From Trinickia symbiotica (GTDB taxonomy: Bacteria > Pseudomonadota > Gammaproteobacteria > Burkholderiales > Burkholderiaceae): a stretch of 64,000 nt of DNA. Below the pieces are notes generated by a model. That model was not told the DNA's origin, searched no databases, and worked only from the letters and a program-made list of their open reading frames with translations. The DNA lies in the NCBI RefSeq assembly GCF_002934455.1, contig NZ_PTIR01000010.1, forward strand, positions 1 through 64,000. Direction: 5' to 3'. Shown here piece by piece: positions 15,359 to 23,181 of the stretch. A program made the position numbers and the translations under genes. The stretch's first letter is position 1, and each line of letters opens with the position of its first letter.

Positions 15359-15556
15359 ATGCACCAGCCGAACGCCGAGGAAGTCGTCAAGGAAATTGCC
15401 ACCGCGACTCACACGCCTCAGGAAGTAGTCGAAAAGATGTATGACGAAACCTGGGAGGCATACAGCAAGGAAGCACGCATCACGGACTACATGCCAGTTC
15501 TCGTCGCCAAGCGCGTGCGCGAGGAGTTGCGCAATCGCGCGCGCGGCGCACATTGA
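15359..15556 (+). CDS. DUF3562 small protein
   Basis: A 65-residue acidic helical protein, MHQPNAEEVVKEIATATHTPQEVVEKMYDETWEAYSKEARI..., ending with a basic helix (VAKRVREELRNRARG). This is the DUF3562 pattern found in Burkholderiaceae. The ATG at 15359 is chosen because GAGGAG lies eight bases upstream; the much longer open frame is a shadow of the gene on the other strand. Function unknown. Confidence 0.75.
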   Translation: MHQPNAEEVVKEIATATHTPQEVVEKMYDETWEAYSKEARITDYMPVLVAKRVREELRNRARGAH

Positions 15557-15572
15557 CCGATCGTCAGCCGAA

Positions 15573-16211
15573 TCACCGCAACAATTTTTTCGCCCGCGCG
15601 AGGGCCGCAACGATATCGGCGTATGCGCGTTCGCGCGTCTCGGGATCGGGTGCGCGCAATGCATACGACGGATGCCAGGTCGCCAATACCGCGCGTCCGC
15701 CGTGCTCGATCACTTTGCCGAAATAGTCCTGAAGCCGTGCGTGGGTGTCTTCGAGCAGGGCCTTCAATGCGGTGGAACCGAGCGCGACGAGGACTCGCGG
15801 CGCGACCTCGGCAAGTTCGCGATCGAGCCAGTAGCGGCACGCATCGACTTCGCGCTGCGCGGGCGTCTTATGCATGCGGCGCTTGCCGCGCGGCTCCCAT
15901 TTGAAATGCTTGACCGCGTTGGTGATGAATACCTCCTCGCGCGCCACACCGGCTTCGTGTAGCGCGTTATCGAGCAAGCGGCCAGCCGGGCCGACGAACG
16001 GTTTGCCCTCGCGATCTTCACTGTCGCCGGGTTGCTCGCCTACCATCATGATCGGCGCGCGCCGGGGGCCGGCACCCGGCACGCCCTGCGTCGCGCTCTG
16101 CCAGAGTCCGCAGCGGCGGCAGTCCTCCAACGAAGCCGGTTGCTGATCCCGGTCCGTTTCGGAGCCGTCATGCGAGCCCGGTTTTGTTCCGGGACGTCTT
16201 TGCGCGTTCAT
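15573..16211 (-). CDS. udgX: UdgX-type uracil-DNA glycosylase
   Basis: A 212-residue member of the uracil-DNA glycosylase superfamily. The Fe-S motif begins with CRRC (C31, C34), with C125 further on and a likely His ligand in NAVKHF in place of the usual Cys. Motif 1 is GEQPGDSEDREGKPFVGPAG and motif 2 is TWHPSY. The decisive mark is the KRRMHKTP loop (H114): in UdgX this His attacks the sugar and leaves the enzyme covalently bound to DNA after uracil removal. The start at 16211 gives a normal family N-terminus. It is divergent from the Lrp-type gene. Confidence 0.88.
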   Translation of the reverse strand: MNAQRRPGTKPGSHDGSETDRDQQPASLEDCRRCGLWQSATQGVPGAGPRRAPIMMVGEQPGDSEDREGKPFVGPAGRLLDNALHEAGVAREEVFITNAVKHFKWEPRGKRRMHKTPAQREVDACRYWLDRELAEVAPRVLVALGSTALKALLEDTHARLQDYFGKVIEHGGRAVLATWHPSYALRAPDPETRERAYADIVAALARAKKLLR

Positions 16212-16321
16212 GGTCGTTCCGTCGACGGGGGCTTTCTTGCGGTGGAGCAACGCCGGTGCCATCGGTCTTTGCCTCTGTCCGAACGCTTATACTTGGAAGA
16301 ATTTTCCACGACTGCCCCGAA

Positions 16322-16819
16322 ATGGACAGAATCGACGCACAAATCCTCAGACTCTTGCAAGAGGATGCCTCGCTCGGACTCAACGATATCGCCAGCGCGG
16401 TCAATCTCTCGCCTACGCCTTGTTGGCGACGCATCCAGAAGCTCCGTGAAGAAGGCGTCATCCGCAAGCAGGTCGTGCTTTGCGATCCGGCCAAGCTGAA
16501 CCTCGGGCTGACCGCCTTCGTCACGATCCGGGCCGCTCAGCACAACGACGCATGGACCGAGCGCTTTCTGAGCGGCGTCACGACGATTCCCGAGATCGTC
16601 GAGATCTATCGGATGACGGGCGACGTCGACTATCTGCTGAAGGTCGTCGTTCCTGATATCGCCGGTTATGACAGCGTCTACAAGCGGTTGATCAAGGTGG
16701 CCGAATTGCTCGATGTGAGCGCGAGCTTTGCGATGGAAGTCGTCAGGCGGACTACCGCGCTGCCGCTCGATCACGTCGTCACGGGCAGCAAGAGCCGAAG
16801 CGCGGCGCACGACGATTAG
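16322..16819 (+). CDS. Lrp/AsnC family transcriptional regulator
   Basis: A 165-residue regulator. Residues 1-60 form the helix-turn-helix (MDRIDAQILRLLQEDASLGLNDIASAVNLSPTPCWRRIQKLREEGVI) and 65-150 the RAM ligand domain (LTAFVTIRA, VEIYRMTGDVDYLLKVVVPDIAGYDSVYKRL). Members respond to amino acids and act as octamers. The start is set by the family beginning MDRID; the longer frame crosses into the udgX start region. It has no obvious target beside it apart from itself. Confidence 0.9.
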   Translation: MDRIDAQILRLLQEDASLGLNDIASAVNLSPTPCWRRIQKLREEGVIRKQVVLCDPAKLNLGLTAFVTIRAAQHNDAWTERFLSGVTTIPEIVEIYRMTGDVDYLLKVVVPDIAGYDSVYKRLIKVAELLDVSASFAMEVVRRTTALPLDHVVTGSKSRSAAHDD

Positions 16820-16943
16820 ATCATTAGGAGTCCAAAACAAGCTCCCAGCGCGGTGCAACATCGGCTATATGGCCTCGGGCGCTGCGCGGCAAGGCACGAG
16901 CATTGCTTGTTTTCGCTTAGGACTTGCGAACGTGGAGGCTCAG

Positions 16944-17144
16944 ATGACTCAGTTCAAACGACTGAAACGAGCGAAGGCCGGCGCCATCGTCGCGCTGCTT
17001 TCGTTGCTCTGCGGCTGCACGCTCGGCGGCGCGGCGGCGGGCGGATATGCGGGCAACAGGTTGACGCACGGCAGCGCGGTCGGGACCGTAGGCGGCGCCG
17101 TCGCAGGTGGGATCGTCGGGCACGAAGTGGGCGAGCATTGGTAA
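16944..17144 (+). CDS. Glycine-zipper lipoprotein (OsmB-like)
   Basis: A 66-residue outer-membrane-type lipoprotein. The signal peptide has a lipobox LLCGC at residues 24-28, and the mature part is almost wholly a glycine zipper (GGAAAGGYAGNRLTHG, GGAVAGGIVGHEVG). Such proteins are usually stress-induced envelope proteins. The ATG at 16944 has GGAGG nine bases upstream. Physiological role unknown. Confidence 0.75.
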   Translation: MTQFKRLKRAKAGAIVALLSLLCGCTLGGAAAGGYAGNRLTHGSAVGTVGGAVAGGIVGHEVGEHW

Positions 17145-17205
17145 TCGCCCCGCCTTTGGCGAATTACTTAGTATTCCTCATTAACTGAGAATTCGCTGGT
17201 CGCCG

Positions 17206-17373
17206 CTAATGACGATGCAGCAAGCTTCGCAATGGATGCCGCCAATCGATGCGGCGTGCGTCGTCGCGCGGCTCGTGCCTCCGATGTTCTTGCCACAACT
17301 CGTCGGAGAAAAGGAACGCGACGATCAAGAGCGGCAGCACCAGGAACGCACCAAGTATCAAGTGTTCGATCAC
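17206..17373 (-). CDS. Small single-span membrane protein
   Basis: A 55-residue protein with a GTG start at 17373 preceded by CGGAGG. Residues 3-22 (HLILGAFLVLPLLIVAFLFS) form one membrane segment; the rest is basic and His-rich (WQEHRRHEPRDDARRIDWRHPLRSLLHRH). No family is recognised. It is credible because the start site and hydrophobic profile fit together, but it could be chance. Confidence 0.45.
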   Translation of the reverse strand: MIEHLILGAFLVLPLLIVAFLFSDELWQEHRRHEPRDDARRIDWRHPLRSLLHRH

Positions 17374-17500
17374 GATGAGCCTCCGTGCTCTGTCGATGGC
17401 GCGACGATGCAATTGATTGTATGCCCGTCGCCCACCCGGTTAGCGCCGCACCGACGCGCGTGCGCGGGGTTGCGCGCATTGCCCGTGCCGGTACGCTGGC

Positions 17501-18127
17501 TTACGTGCTCCCGGCTTTCCACGTCGCCGCCAGCGCGCCGGCGCAAACCAGCATCGTGCCGCCCGTACGATTGACAGCGCGCTGCACCGAGCGGCTGCGG
17601 ATCGCCCGGCGCGCGCTCGATGCCAGTAAGGCATAGGCGAATGCGTTGAGCGTGCCGAGCAACACGAACGTCGCCTCGAAAATCACGATCTGCGGCCAAA
17701 GGCGCGCGTGCAGGTCGATAAATTGCGGGACGAACGCGACGAAGAACACGATACTTTTCGGATTCAGCGTCGTGACGGCATAAGCATGCGCAAAGACCTT
17801 GCCCGTGCGCGTTTCCGAAATGTCGGGGGATTGCGGATCGCCGACGGGCGCTCGCCAAAGCGTGATGCCCAGGTAGACGAGATAGGCCGCGCCGACCCAC
17901 TTGAGCACGGAGAACCACGCGGCGGAGGCGGCGAGAACGGCGCCCAGTCCGACCATCGAGGCCGTCATCGATGTGAGATCGCCGAGCGCCACGCCGGCCG
18001 TCGTGGCAAGCGCATAACGCCGACCGTGGCCGAGCGCGTATGAGACGACGAGCAGCACCGTCGGCCCCGGAATCATGACGAGGATGGCGGAAGCGATCGC
18101 GAACGGTAGCCAGTGTGAAAAGCTCAT
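17501..18127 (-). CDS. LysE/RhtB family amino-acid exporter
   Basis: A 208-residue inner-membrane exporter with five to six hydrophobic segments. The LysE/RhtB signature is visible: MIPGPTVLLVVSYALGHGRR near the N-terminus, then GVALGDL, WVGAAYLVYLGITLWR, and NPKSIVFFVAFVPQFI. Family members export homoserine, threonine, lysine or related compounds by proton exchange. The start at 18127 fits the family beginning (MSFSHWLPFAIAS). Substrate unknown. Confidence 0.88.
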   Translation of the reverse strand: MSFSHWLPFAIASAILVMIPGPTVLLVVSYALGHGRRYALATTAGVALGDLTSMTASMVGLGAVLAASAAWFSVLKWVGAAYLVYLGITLWRAPVGDPQSPDISETRTGKVFAHAYAVTTLNPKSIVFFVAFVPQFIDLHARLWPQIVIFEATFVLLGTLNAFAYALLASSARRAIRSRSVQRAVNRTGGTMLVCAGALAATWKAGST

Positions 18128-18690
18128 GGAAGCGCTCAGTGGGGGGAAAGCCCGATTTATCCATACGGCGCGGCGGCGCGCAAGGCGCAAACGGATACGT
18201 CACGGGCCCTACCCCCCGGCGATGCTGCGCCGCGAGCGGTCGCTGCCGACAAGAGTCGCCGCGTCGTTGGGGCCTCTCATGGATAATCCGAATACCGCAG
18301 GCACTGTTTTTTACGCGTCAGCTGAATGTTTTATTTAAAGCAACGCACGCGCGCGGGACACCACTTTCTGTGCACTGCACCAAACCCGCGCAGTTTTATT
18401 AAGTCACTTAACATCATTTATTCGATGCTGACCGCACGTTGCGAAAACGCTTGAATAATCAGAAGCAAAGCCAGAGATCAGCGCCCGCAGCCAGCCTGCA
18501 CAAGCCTGCGGCGACTCAATGCGCATGCGTGAAAGCGCCCGCAAAAGGGTGCGACAATCCGTCGCTTTTGCAAGCGCACACAAAATGTGCTTGTGCTTTT
18601 TGGCGCATGACCTATGTTGAAAACCGTGGGTTTTCAATTGCCTTTAAACACATAGCTAATCTAAGTAAAAACCCGCATTGGAGGTAGGAC
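18128..18690. other. Intergenic region with two tandem hairpins
   Basis: No credible gene in 560 bases. Near its right end GCGAC/GTCGC (18551-18565) is followed by TTTT, and a second stem, CAAG-GCACA with TGTGC-TTG (18571-18593), is followed by TGCTTTTT. On the plus strand these resemble two successive terminators, as at the end of a small RNA. No promoter could be identified with confidence. Confidence 0.35.
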
Positions 18691-19035
18691 ATGAGCAAGA
18701 AACTCGGGACACTTTTGGTGCTGGCCGGTTTTGCTGCGGCTGCGTCGATCGCGCAAGCGCAGGATACGGTCCTTAAGCCGCAACAGACCTTCCAGTTTGC
18801 AGCCGGCGGGTACGGTTGCCTGTCGAAAGACAAGCTCGATGCCGCTTATCAGCACGCGCAGGCCGGCGAGCAGCAGAAGATGCAGGAATATTTCGCAGGC
18901 TACGAATGCCTGTCCACGCCCGAGCATTCGGATTTCCGTATCGTCCGCGTAGTCGGTCACGACGTCGAGTTCGTGAATGCCGCCAACGGCGATACAGAAG
19001 GACTCTGGACCAACGACAGGTTCATCAAGCAGTAA
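18691..19035 (+). CDS. Secreted hypothetical protein
   Basis: A 114-residue exported protein. Residues 1-23 (MSKKLGTLLVLAGFAAAASIAQA) are a signal peptide. The mature part has two cysteines (GGYGCLSKD, GYECLSTPE) that could form a disulphide, and ends VEFVNAANGDTEGLWTNDRFIKQ. The ATG follows a GGAGG site. Proteins like this recur as conserved hypotheticals in Burkholderiaceae; no function is known. It stands alone with a long upstream region. Confidence 0.8.
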   Translation: MSKKLGTLLVLAGFAAAASIAQAQDTVLKPQQTFQFAAGGYGCLSKDKLDAAYQHAQAGEQQKMQEYFAGYECLSTPEHSDFRIVRVVGHDVEFVNAANGDTEGLWTNDRFIKQ

Positions 19036-19337
19036 GCAGTAGCGTCAGTCGACAGCGGCTGCGGCGCCGTTCGCCGTTGCGGCTCTCCGATAGCGGCTCG
19101 GCGGCAACCCCGATCCGCGCCAGTGTTCGCTCGTGACGGTTCGACTTCGCCGAGCCGTCGCGTCGCGTGTCATCCGCCGTGCGCCCTTTGCGCGCGGCGA
19201 GCAATTCGCTAAGATCACGCCCGCGCCGGCGTGTCTCATCCCGCCCACCGCAAATCGCGCGTGCGCCGCAAACGCATGATGCGCCGTCTCTCGACGCGCC
19301 CCTCAACGCTCTCAACGGTATCCCGACCGCCCCGGAA

Positions 19338-19892
19338 TTGGCTCTCAAATCGACGATCTACAAGGCGGAACTACAGATTGCGGACATGGACCGCCACTAC
19401 TACGCCGATCACGCGCTCACGATCGCGCGCCATCCGTCCGAAACCGACGAGCGCATGATGGTGCGCCTCGTCGCGTTCGCATTGAGCGCCGGCGAGCGGC
19501 TCGAGTTCTGCAAGGGACTTTCCGATACGGACGAACCCGACCTCTGGCAAAAGGATCTGACGGGTGCCATCGAGACGTGGATCGAGGTCGGCCAGCCCGA
19601 CGAGCGTCGCATCGCCAAGGCCAGCGCACGCGCGGGCGAAGTCATCGTCATCGCCTACGGCGGACGGACATCCGATGTCTGGTGGCAGGGCCTGCGCGGC
19701 AAGATCGAACGATTCGGCAACGTGCGCGTGCTTTCGCTCGCCGAGGGTGTGGGCGATGCGCTCGCGCGGCTTGCCCAACGCTCGATGCGGCTACAGGTCA
19801 CCGTGCAGGAAGGATCCGCGTGGATCTCGAGCGCCGAGGCGGACCCCGTCGCTATGGAATGGGAGGTGTTGAAGGCGGGCAAGGCTCGGTGA
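19338..19892 (+). CDS. yaeQ: YaeQ family protein
   Basis: A 184-residue YaeQ-type protein with a PD-(D/E)XK-nuclease-like fold. Clear family text: LKSTIYKAELQIADMDRHYYADHALTIARHPSETDERMM, EPDLWQKDLTGAIETWIEVGQPDERRI, and VIVIAYGG. The start is taken as the TTG at 19338, because the family starts MALKSTIYKA and no ATG lies there; the open frame upstream is not family-like. E. coli YaeQ was linked to haemolysin regulation, but its molecular role is unclear. Confidence 0.88.
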   Translation: MALKSTIYKAELQIADMDRHYYADHALTIARHPSETDERMMVRLVAFALSAGERLEFCKGLSDTDEPDLWQKDLTGAIETWIEVGQPDERRIAKASARAGEVIVIAYGGRTSDVWWQGLRGKIERFGNVRVLSLAEGVGDALARLAQRSMRLQVTVQEGSAWISSAEADPVAMEWEVLKAGKAR

Positions 19893-19964
19893 GATCGAGA
19901 AACGGAGCGCCAGTGAACCGCCGAAGCGTGTTCGCGGCGCGCCCGCGGCCGCGCCGCCCGGCTC

Positions 19965-20390
19965 TCAAAGCGACGTAATCCGCGCCGCCTCTGGCGGCCC
20001 TTTCAGCTCGACCATATTCCCCTCGGGGTCGAATAGATAAAGGGACTGGCCGAACCCGTCGGCACCGTAGCGCCGGCCTTCGGCGCCCAGCCGCACGCCG
20101 TGCGCCGTCAAATGCGCGGCGAGCGCCTCGGCGTCGTAATGCTCAATGCGCAGGCAGAGATGATCCATGTTGCGGCCGGCACCCGGGACTCCGCTCTCGG
20201 CGCGATCGAGACTGCCGCCCACCGCCAGCAGATCGATCAGCGAGCGGCCCGCGCGCAACTGCGTCAAGCCGAACTCGGGCTGCTCCTTCTCGATCGTGCA
20301 GCCGAGCACGTCGCAGTAAAAACGCGTCATCGCAGCCGGATCGGCGGCGCGGATCACCACGTGATCGATCTCGCGGATCGTCAGCTTCAT
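19965..20390 (-). CDS. VOC (glyoxalase/dioxygenase fold) family protein
   Basis: A 141-residue vicinal-oxygen-chelate protein: IREIDHVVIRAADPAAMTRFYCDVLGC starts the first beta-alpha-beta-beta-beta module and NMDHLCLRIEHYDAEALAAHL the second, with FDPEGNMVELKG at the end. Metal-site candidates are H15, H82 and E133. It may be a lyase, dioxygenase or resistance protein; the substrate cannot be told. ATG at 20390 is preferred over 20405 because it matches the family N-terminus. Confidence 0.82.
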   Translation of the reverse strand: MKLTIREIDHVVIRAADPAAMTRFYCDVLGCTIEKEQPEFGLTQLRAGRSLIDLLAVGGSLDRAESGVPGAGRNMDHLCLRIEHYDAEALAAHLTAHGVRLGAEGRRYGADGFGQSLYLFDPEGNMVELKGPPEAARITSL

Positions 20391-20548
20391 CGGAATAGTC
20401 CTCATCTCGTCGCGGGTTGGCGGCACCAGCGGCTGGCCGATCGGCGCAGCGGCACAGCGCGCATACACACATCACGAGTGTAAGCCGGCCCGTGCGCCCG
20501 CGCACCGCCGGGGAAGGCGAGGGGTCGGGACGTCAAAAGCGAACAGCC

Positions 20549-20575
20549 AAAAAAAACCCGCTCATAGGAGCGGGT
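20549..20575 (-). terminator. Intrinsic terminator of the candidate small RNA
   Basis: CCCGCTC at 20557-20563 and GAGCGGG at 20568-20574 form a 7-bp GC-rich stem. Read on the minus strand it is followed by eight T residues (20556-20549). No protein gene on the minus strand ends here, which supports a dedicated short transcript. Confidence 0.75.
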
Positions 20576-20607
20576 GAATCCATATCAGGAGGAGACATGG
20601 AGGAGAC
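20549..20607 (-). ncRNA. Candidate 59-nt small RNA with two anti-Shine-Dalgarno motifs
   Basis: On the minus strand a promoter with TTGCGA (20643-20638), a 17-base spacer and TATAGT (20620-20615) points left. A transcript from about 20607 would contain CTCCTCC twice, both complementary to ribosome binding sites. It ends in the stem CCCGCTC/GAGCGGG (loop ATAG on the plus strand) followed by eight U. No coding frame is present. The design recalls anti-SD small RNAs reported in betaproteobacteria, including a toxic small RNA family that I recall from Rfam. The exact transcript ends are inferred. Confidence 0.6.
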
Positions 20608-20614
20608 AGGACGT

Positions 20615-20643
20615 ACTATACACAATCGGATGGTGCATCGCAA
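20615..20643 (-). promoter_or_regulatory. Sigma-70 type promoter of the candidate small RNA
   Basis: On the minus strand TTGCGA and TATAGT are separated by exactly 17 bases, each one base from the sigma-70 consensus hexamers TTGACA/TATAAT or close to it. Downstream, only 59 bases separate the inferred start from a strong terminator. Confidence 0.6.
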
Positions 20644-20791
20644 TATCTTTTTTGGCGGACAATGTCGATTAGGGAAAGCAGGGGGGAGGTTCACCGCCGA
20701 AGCCGGGCGAATGAGAGCGCAAGTTCCGGCGCGCCGCCCGAGGTGACGGGGCATACAGTGATCCCATCCACCTGAATTCCCGAGGAACGAC

Positions 20792-22051
20792 ATGCAAACC
20801 GCCTATCGCACCGACGACACGATGCAACGCCGCCGTAGCACCGACCAAGTCGACGATCCAACGAGCCGGCCTGCGTACCGCGAGCCCGAGCCGGGCGCGC
20901 TGCCACGTTCCGGGTATCGAAACGACGCCGAGCGCTGGGATGCCGTACGGACGCGCGATGCTCGCGCCGAAGGCGCCTTTTTCTATGCTGTCGCGACGAC
21001 GGGCGTCTTTTGCCGGCCGACGTGCTCGTCGCGGCTGCCCCGCCGGGAGAATGTCGCCTTTTTCGCGACAGCCGATGAAGCGCGGGCGGCTGGCTTTCGC
21101 GAGTGCAAGCGGTGCCGGCCCGACGGCCTGCCGCGCGAGCTCGCCATGGTCGAGCGCGCGTGCGCCGCGCTCGATGCCGATCCGCAGGGTCGAATGACGC
21201 TCGCTCAGTTGAGCGACGCCGTGCACGTCAGCCCGTTCCACCTGCAGCGGATCTTCACGCGCGTGGTTGGCGTTTCGCCGCGCCAATACCAGGCCGCCCG
21301 GCGCGGCGCGGCGTTGCGCGACGCGTTGCAGCGCGGTGACGGCGTCACGCGCGCGGCGCTCGATGCGGGCTTCAACTCGCCCTCTCGGCTTTACGAGAAC
21401 GTCGCGAGCGAACTCGGCATGGCGCCGTCCGCCTATCGCAAGAAAGGAGCGGGATTGACCGTCCGGTACGCCTCGTCGCCGACTCCGCTCGGCCACGTAC
21501 TCGTCGCCGCCACCGACAAGGGCATCTGCCGCATCGCGTTCGGCGACGAGCTCGGCATATTGGTCGACGACCTCCGCGCAACACTTGCGAATGCGCAACT
21601 GATCGAGGACCGCGCGCACATCGCGCCGTTCATCTCGCAAATCGACGCATACCTGAACGGCCGGCGCGAGACGTTCGACCTGCCGCTCGACGTGGGCGCG
21701 ACCGCGTTCCGTCAGCGCGTGTGGGATGCGCTGCGCAACATTCCCTACGGCGAGACGCGCAGCTATACGGAGATTGCGGAAGCGCTCGGCACGCCGCGCG
21801 CCGTGCGGGCCGTCGCAAGCGCTTGCGCTTCGAACCCGATCGCGATCGCCATCCCGTGCCATCGTGTCGTCCAGAAGGGTGGGGCCTTAGCCGGCTACCG
21901 CTGGGGCCTCGCGCGCAAAGCCGCGCTGCTCGACGCCGAGGCGCGCCGCACGGCGATCGCGTCAGGCGCGCGAGCAGGGGACTCCGATGCGGGTGTCGAG
22001 ACGCCGACCGACGTTGAACCCGCGCCAACCGACCTGGATGACGTCGCTTGA
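20792..22051 (+). CDS. ada: Ada: methylphosphotriester/O6-methylguanine-DNA methyltransferase and regulator
   Basis: A 419-residue three-domain adaptive-response protein. The N-terminal Zn domain carries C74, C78, C105 and C108 (GVFCRPTC, ECKRCRP), with C74 the probable methylphosphotriester acceptor. An AraC-type HTH lies at about 120-215 (LAQLSDAVHVSPFHLQRIFTRVVGVSPRQY). The methyltransferase domain at 225-385 has the acceptor Cys C356 in IPCHRVV. Methylation of C74 turns the protein into an activator of ada and alkylation-repair genes. The stop overlaps the alkA start by 4 bases, so the two form an operon. The ~40-residue N- and C-terminal extensions look disordered. Confidence 0.95.
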   Translation: MQTAYRTDDTMQRRRSTDQVDDPTSRPAYREPEPGALPRSGYRNDAERWDAVRTRDARAEGAFFYAVATTGVFCRPTCSSRLPRRENVAFFATADEARAAGFRECKRCRPDGLPRELAMVERACAALDADPQGRMTLAQLSDAVHVSPFHLQRIFTRVVGVSPRQYQAARRGAALRDALQRGDGVTRAALDAGFNSPSRLYENVASELGMAPSAYRKKGAGLTVRYASSPTPLGHVLVAATDKGICRIAFGDELGILVDDLRATLANAQLIEDRAHIAPFISQIDAYLNGRRETFDLPLDVGATAFRQRVWDALRNIPYGETRSYTEIAEALGTPRAVRAVASACASNPIAIAIPCHRVVQKGGALAGYRWGLARKAALLDAEARRTAIASGARAGDSDAGVETPTDVEPAPTDLDDVA

Positions 22052-23064
22052 GTACCGCCGCCGACTTCGAGCTTCCGTTCAAGACGCCGTATGACTGGCC
22101 GCGCCTCACGCGCTTCCTCGCGGGCCGAGCGACGCCGGGCGTCGAAACCGTCGAAGACGGCGTCTATCGCCGCGCCATCGAATGGAGGGGCGCGAGCGGC
22201 ACGCTCTCGGTCAGGCGGCATCCGCGCAAAGCGCGGCTCGTCGTTGCGGTGGAGGGCGAGGCAAGCCGGCACGTCGATACGCTCGCGCCGCATGTGGCGA
22301 CCATGTTCGACGTCGAGGCGGAGCCGACCGCGATCGCCGCGCATCTTGGCGGCGACCCGTGGCTCGCGCCGCTCGTCGGCGCGGCGCCGGGCCTGCGCGT
22401 GCCCGGTGCATGGTCCGCGTTCGAGCTCGTCGTGCGCGCGATCGTCGGACAGCAGGTGAGCGTGAAGGCAGCGACGACGCTGATCGGCCGCCTCGTCGTT
22501 CGCGCCGGGGCGCGCATCGACGACCACCCGCACGCGGGCACCGCCTGGCGCTTTCCGACACCCGCTGCGCTCGCGGAGGCCGACCTCGCGCAGATCGGCA
22601 TGCCGGGCAAGCGCGTCGCGGCGCTGCAGGCCGTGGCCCGCGCCGTCGCGTCGGGCGAGGTGCCGATTGAGCGCACCGTTGCAGCGAACGAAGTCAATGG
22701 CGGCGTCAGTGGCGGAATCCACGGTGGGGTCAACGGTGCGAACGATGCAGGCGGCAGACGCGACAAGCGCCGTTCGGCGCGTCCATCGCCAGACCTCGCG
22801 ACGATGCGTGAAGCGTTGCTGGCACTGCCCGGCATCGGCCCCTGGACCGTCGAATACATCGCGATGCGTGCCTGGCGCGACCCCGATGCGTGGCCGGCGA
22901 CGGACCTCGTCCTCGCGCAGTCGATTGCCGCGCGCGACGCCGCCTGCGCGCGGCCGGCGGCACAGCGCGCGCGCACCGACGCATGGCGTCCGTGGCGAGC
23001 CTACGCGGCCATGCATTTGTGGAACGAGATCGCCGATCGCGCGAGCGGCGGGCGCGGAGGGTAG
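22048..23064 (+). CDS. alkA: DNA-3-methyladenine glycosylase II (AlkA type)
   Basis: A 338-residue glycosylase removing alkylated purines. The N-terminal AlkA domain (FELPFKTPYDWPRLTRFLAGRATPGVE) is followed by the HhH-GPD core: FELVVRAIVGQQVSVKAATTLIGRLV, then LPGIGPWTVEYIAMRAWRDPDAWPATDLVL with the catalytic Asp in PATD. The start is TTG at 22048 within TTGA, coupled to ada. An unusual Gly/Asn-rich insertion (about residues 213-245, VNGGVSGGIHGGVNGAND) separates the two halves of the core and is probably a flexible loop. Confidence 0.92.
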   Translation: MSTAADFELPFKTPYDWPRLTRFLAGRATPGVETVEDGVYRRAIEWRGASGTLSVRRHPRKARLVVAVEGEASRHVDTLAPHVATMFDVEAEPTAIAAHLGGDPWLAPLVGAAPGLRVPGAWSAFELVVRAIVGQQVSVKAATTLIGRLVVRAGARIDDHPHAGTAWRFPTPAALAEADLAQIGMPGKRVAALQAVARAVASGEVPIERTVAANEVNGGVSGGIHGGVNGANDAGGRRDKRRSARPSPDLATMREALLALPGIGPWTVEYIAMRAWRDPDAWPATDLVLAQSIAARDAACARPAAQRARTDAWRPWRAYAAMHLWNEIADRASGGRGG

Positions 23065-23181
23065 CTAGTCCCACGGCTGAAGCCGCCTCAAGCGCGCTTC
23101 ACGGCGCGGTGTTAAAGTGCCCGCTACCCAAAAATAATTGCGCTGGAGGCTCGCGCTCGTAGTCGACCCCGGCCCGCCTCA

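Noticed and set aside
20597-20746. 50-codon plus-strand ORF with an apparently strong AGGAGGAG ribosome site
   Set aside because: The GGAGGAG motifs are better explained as the complement of the CTCCTCC repeats of the minus-strand small RNA; the peptide is arginine-rich and unlike any family.
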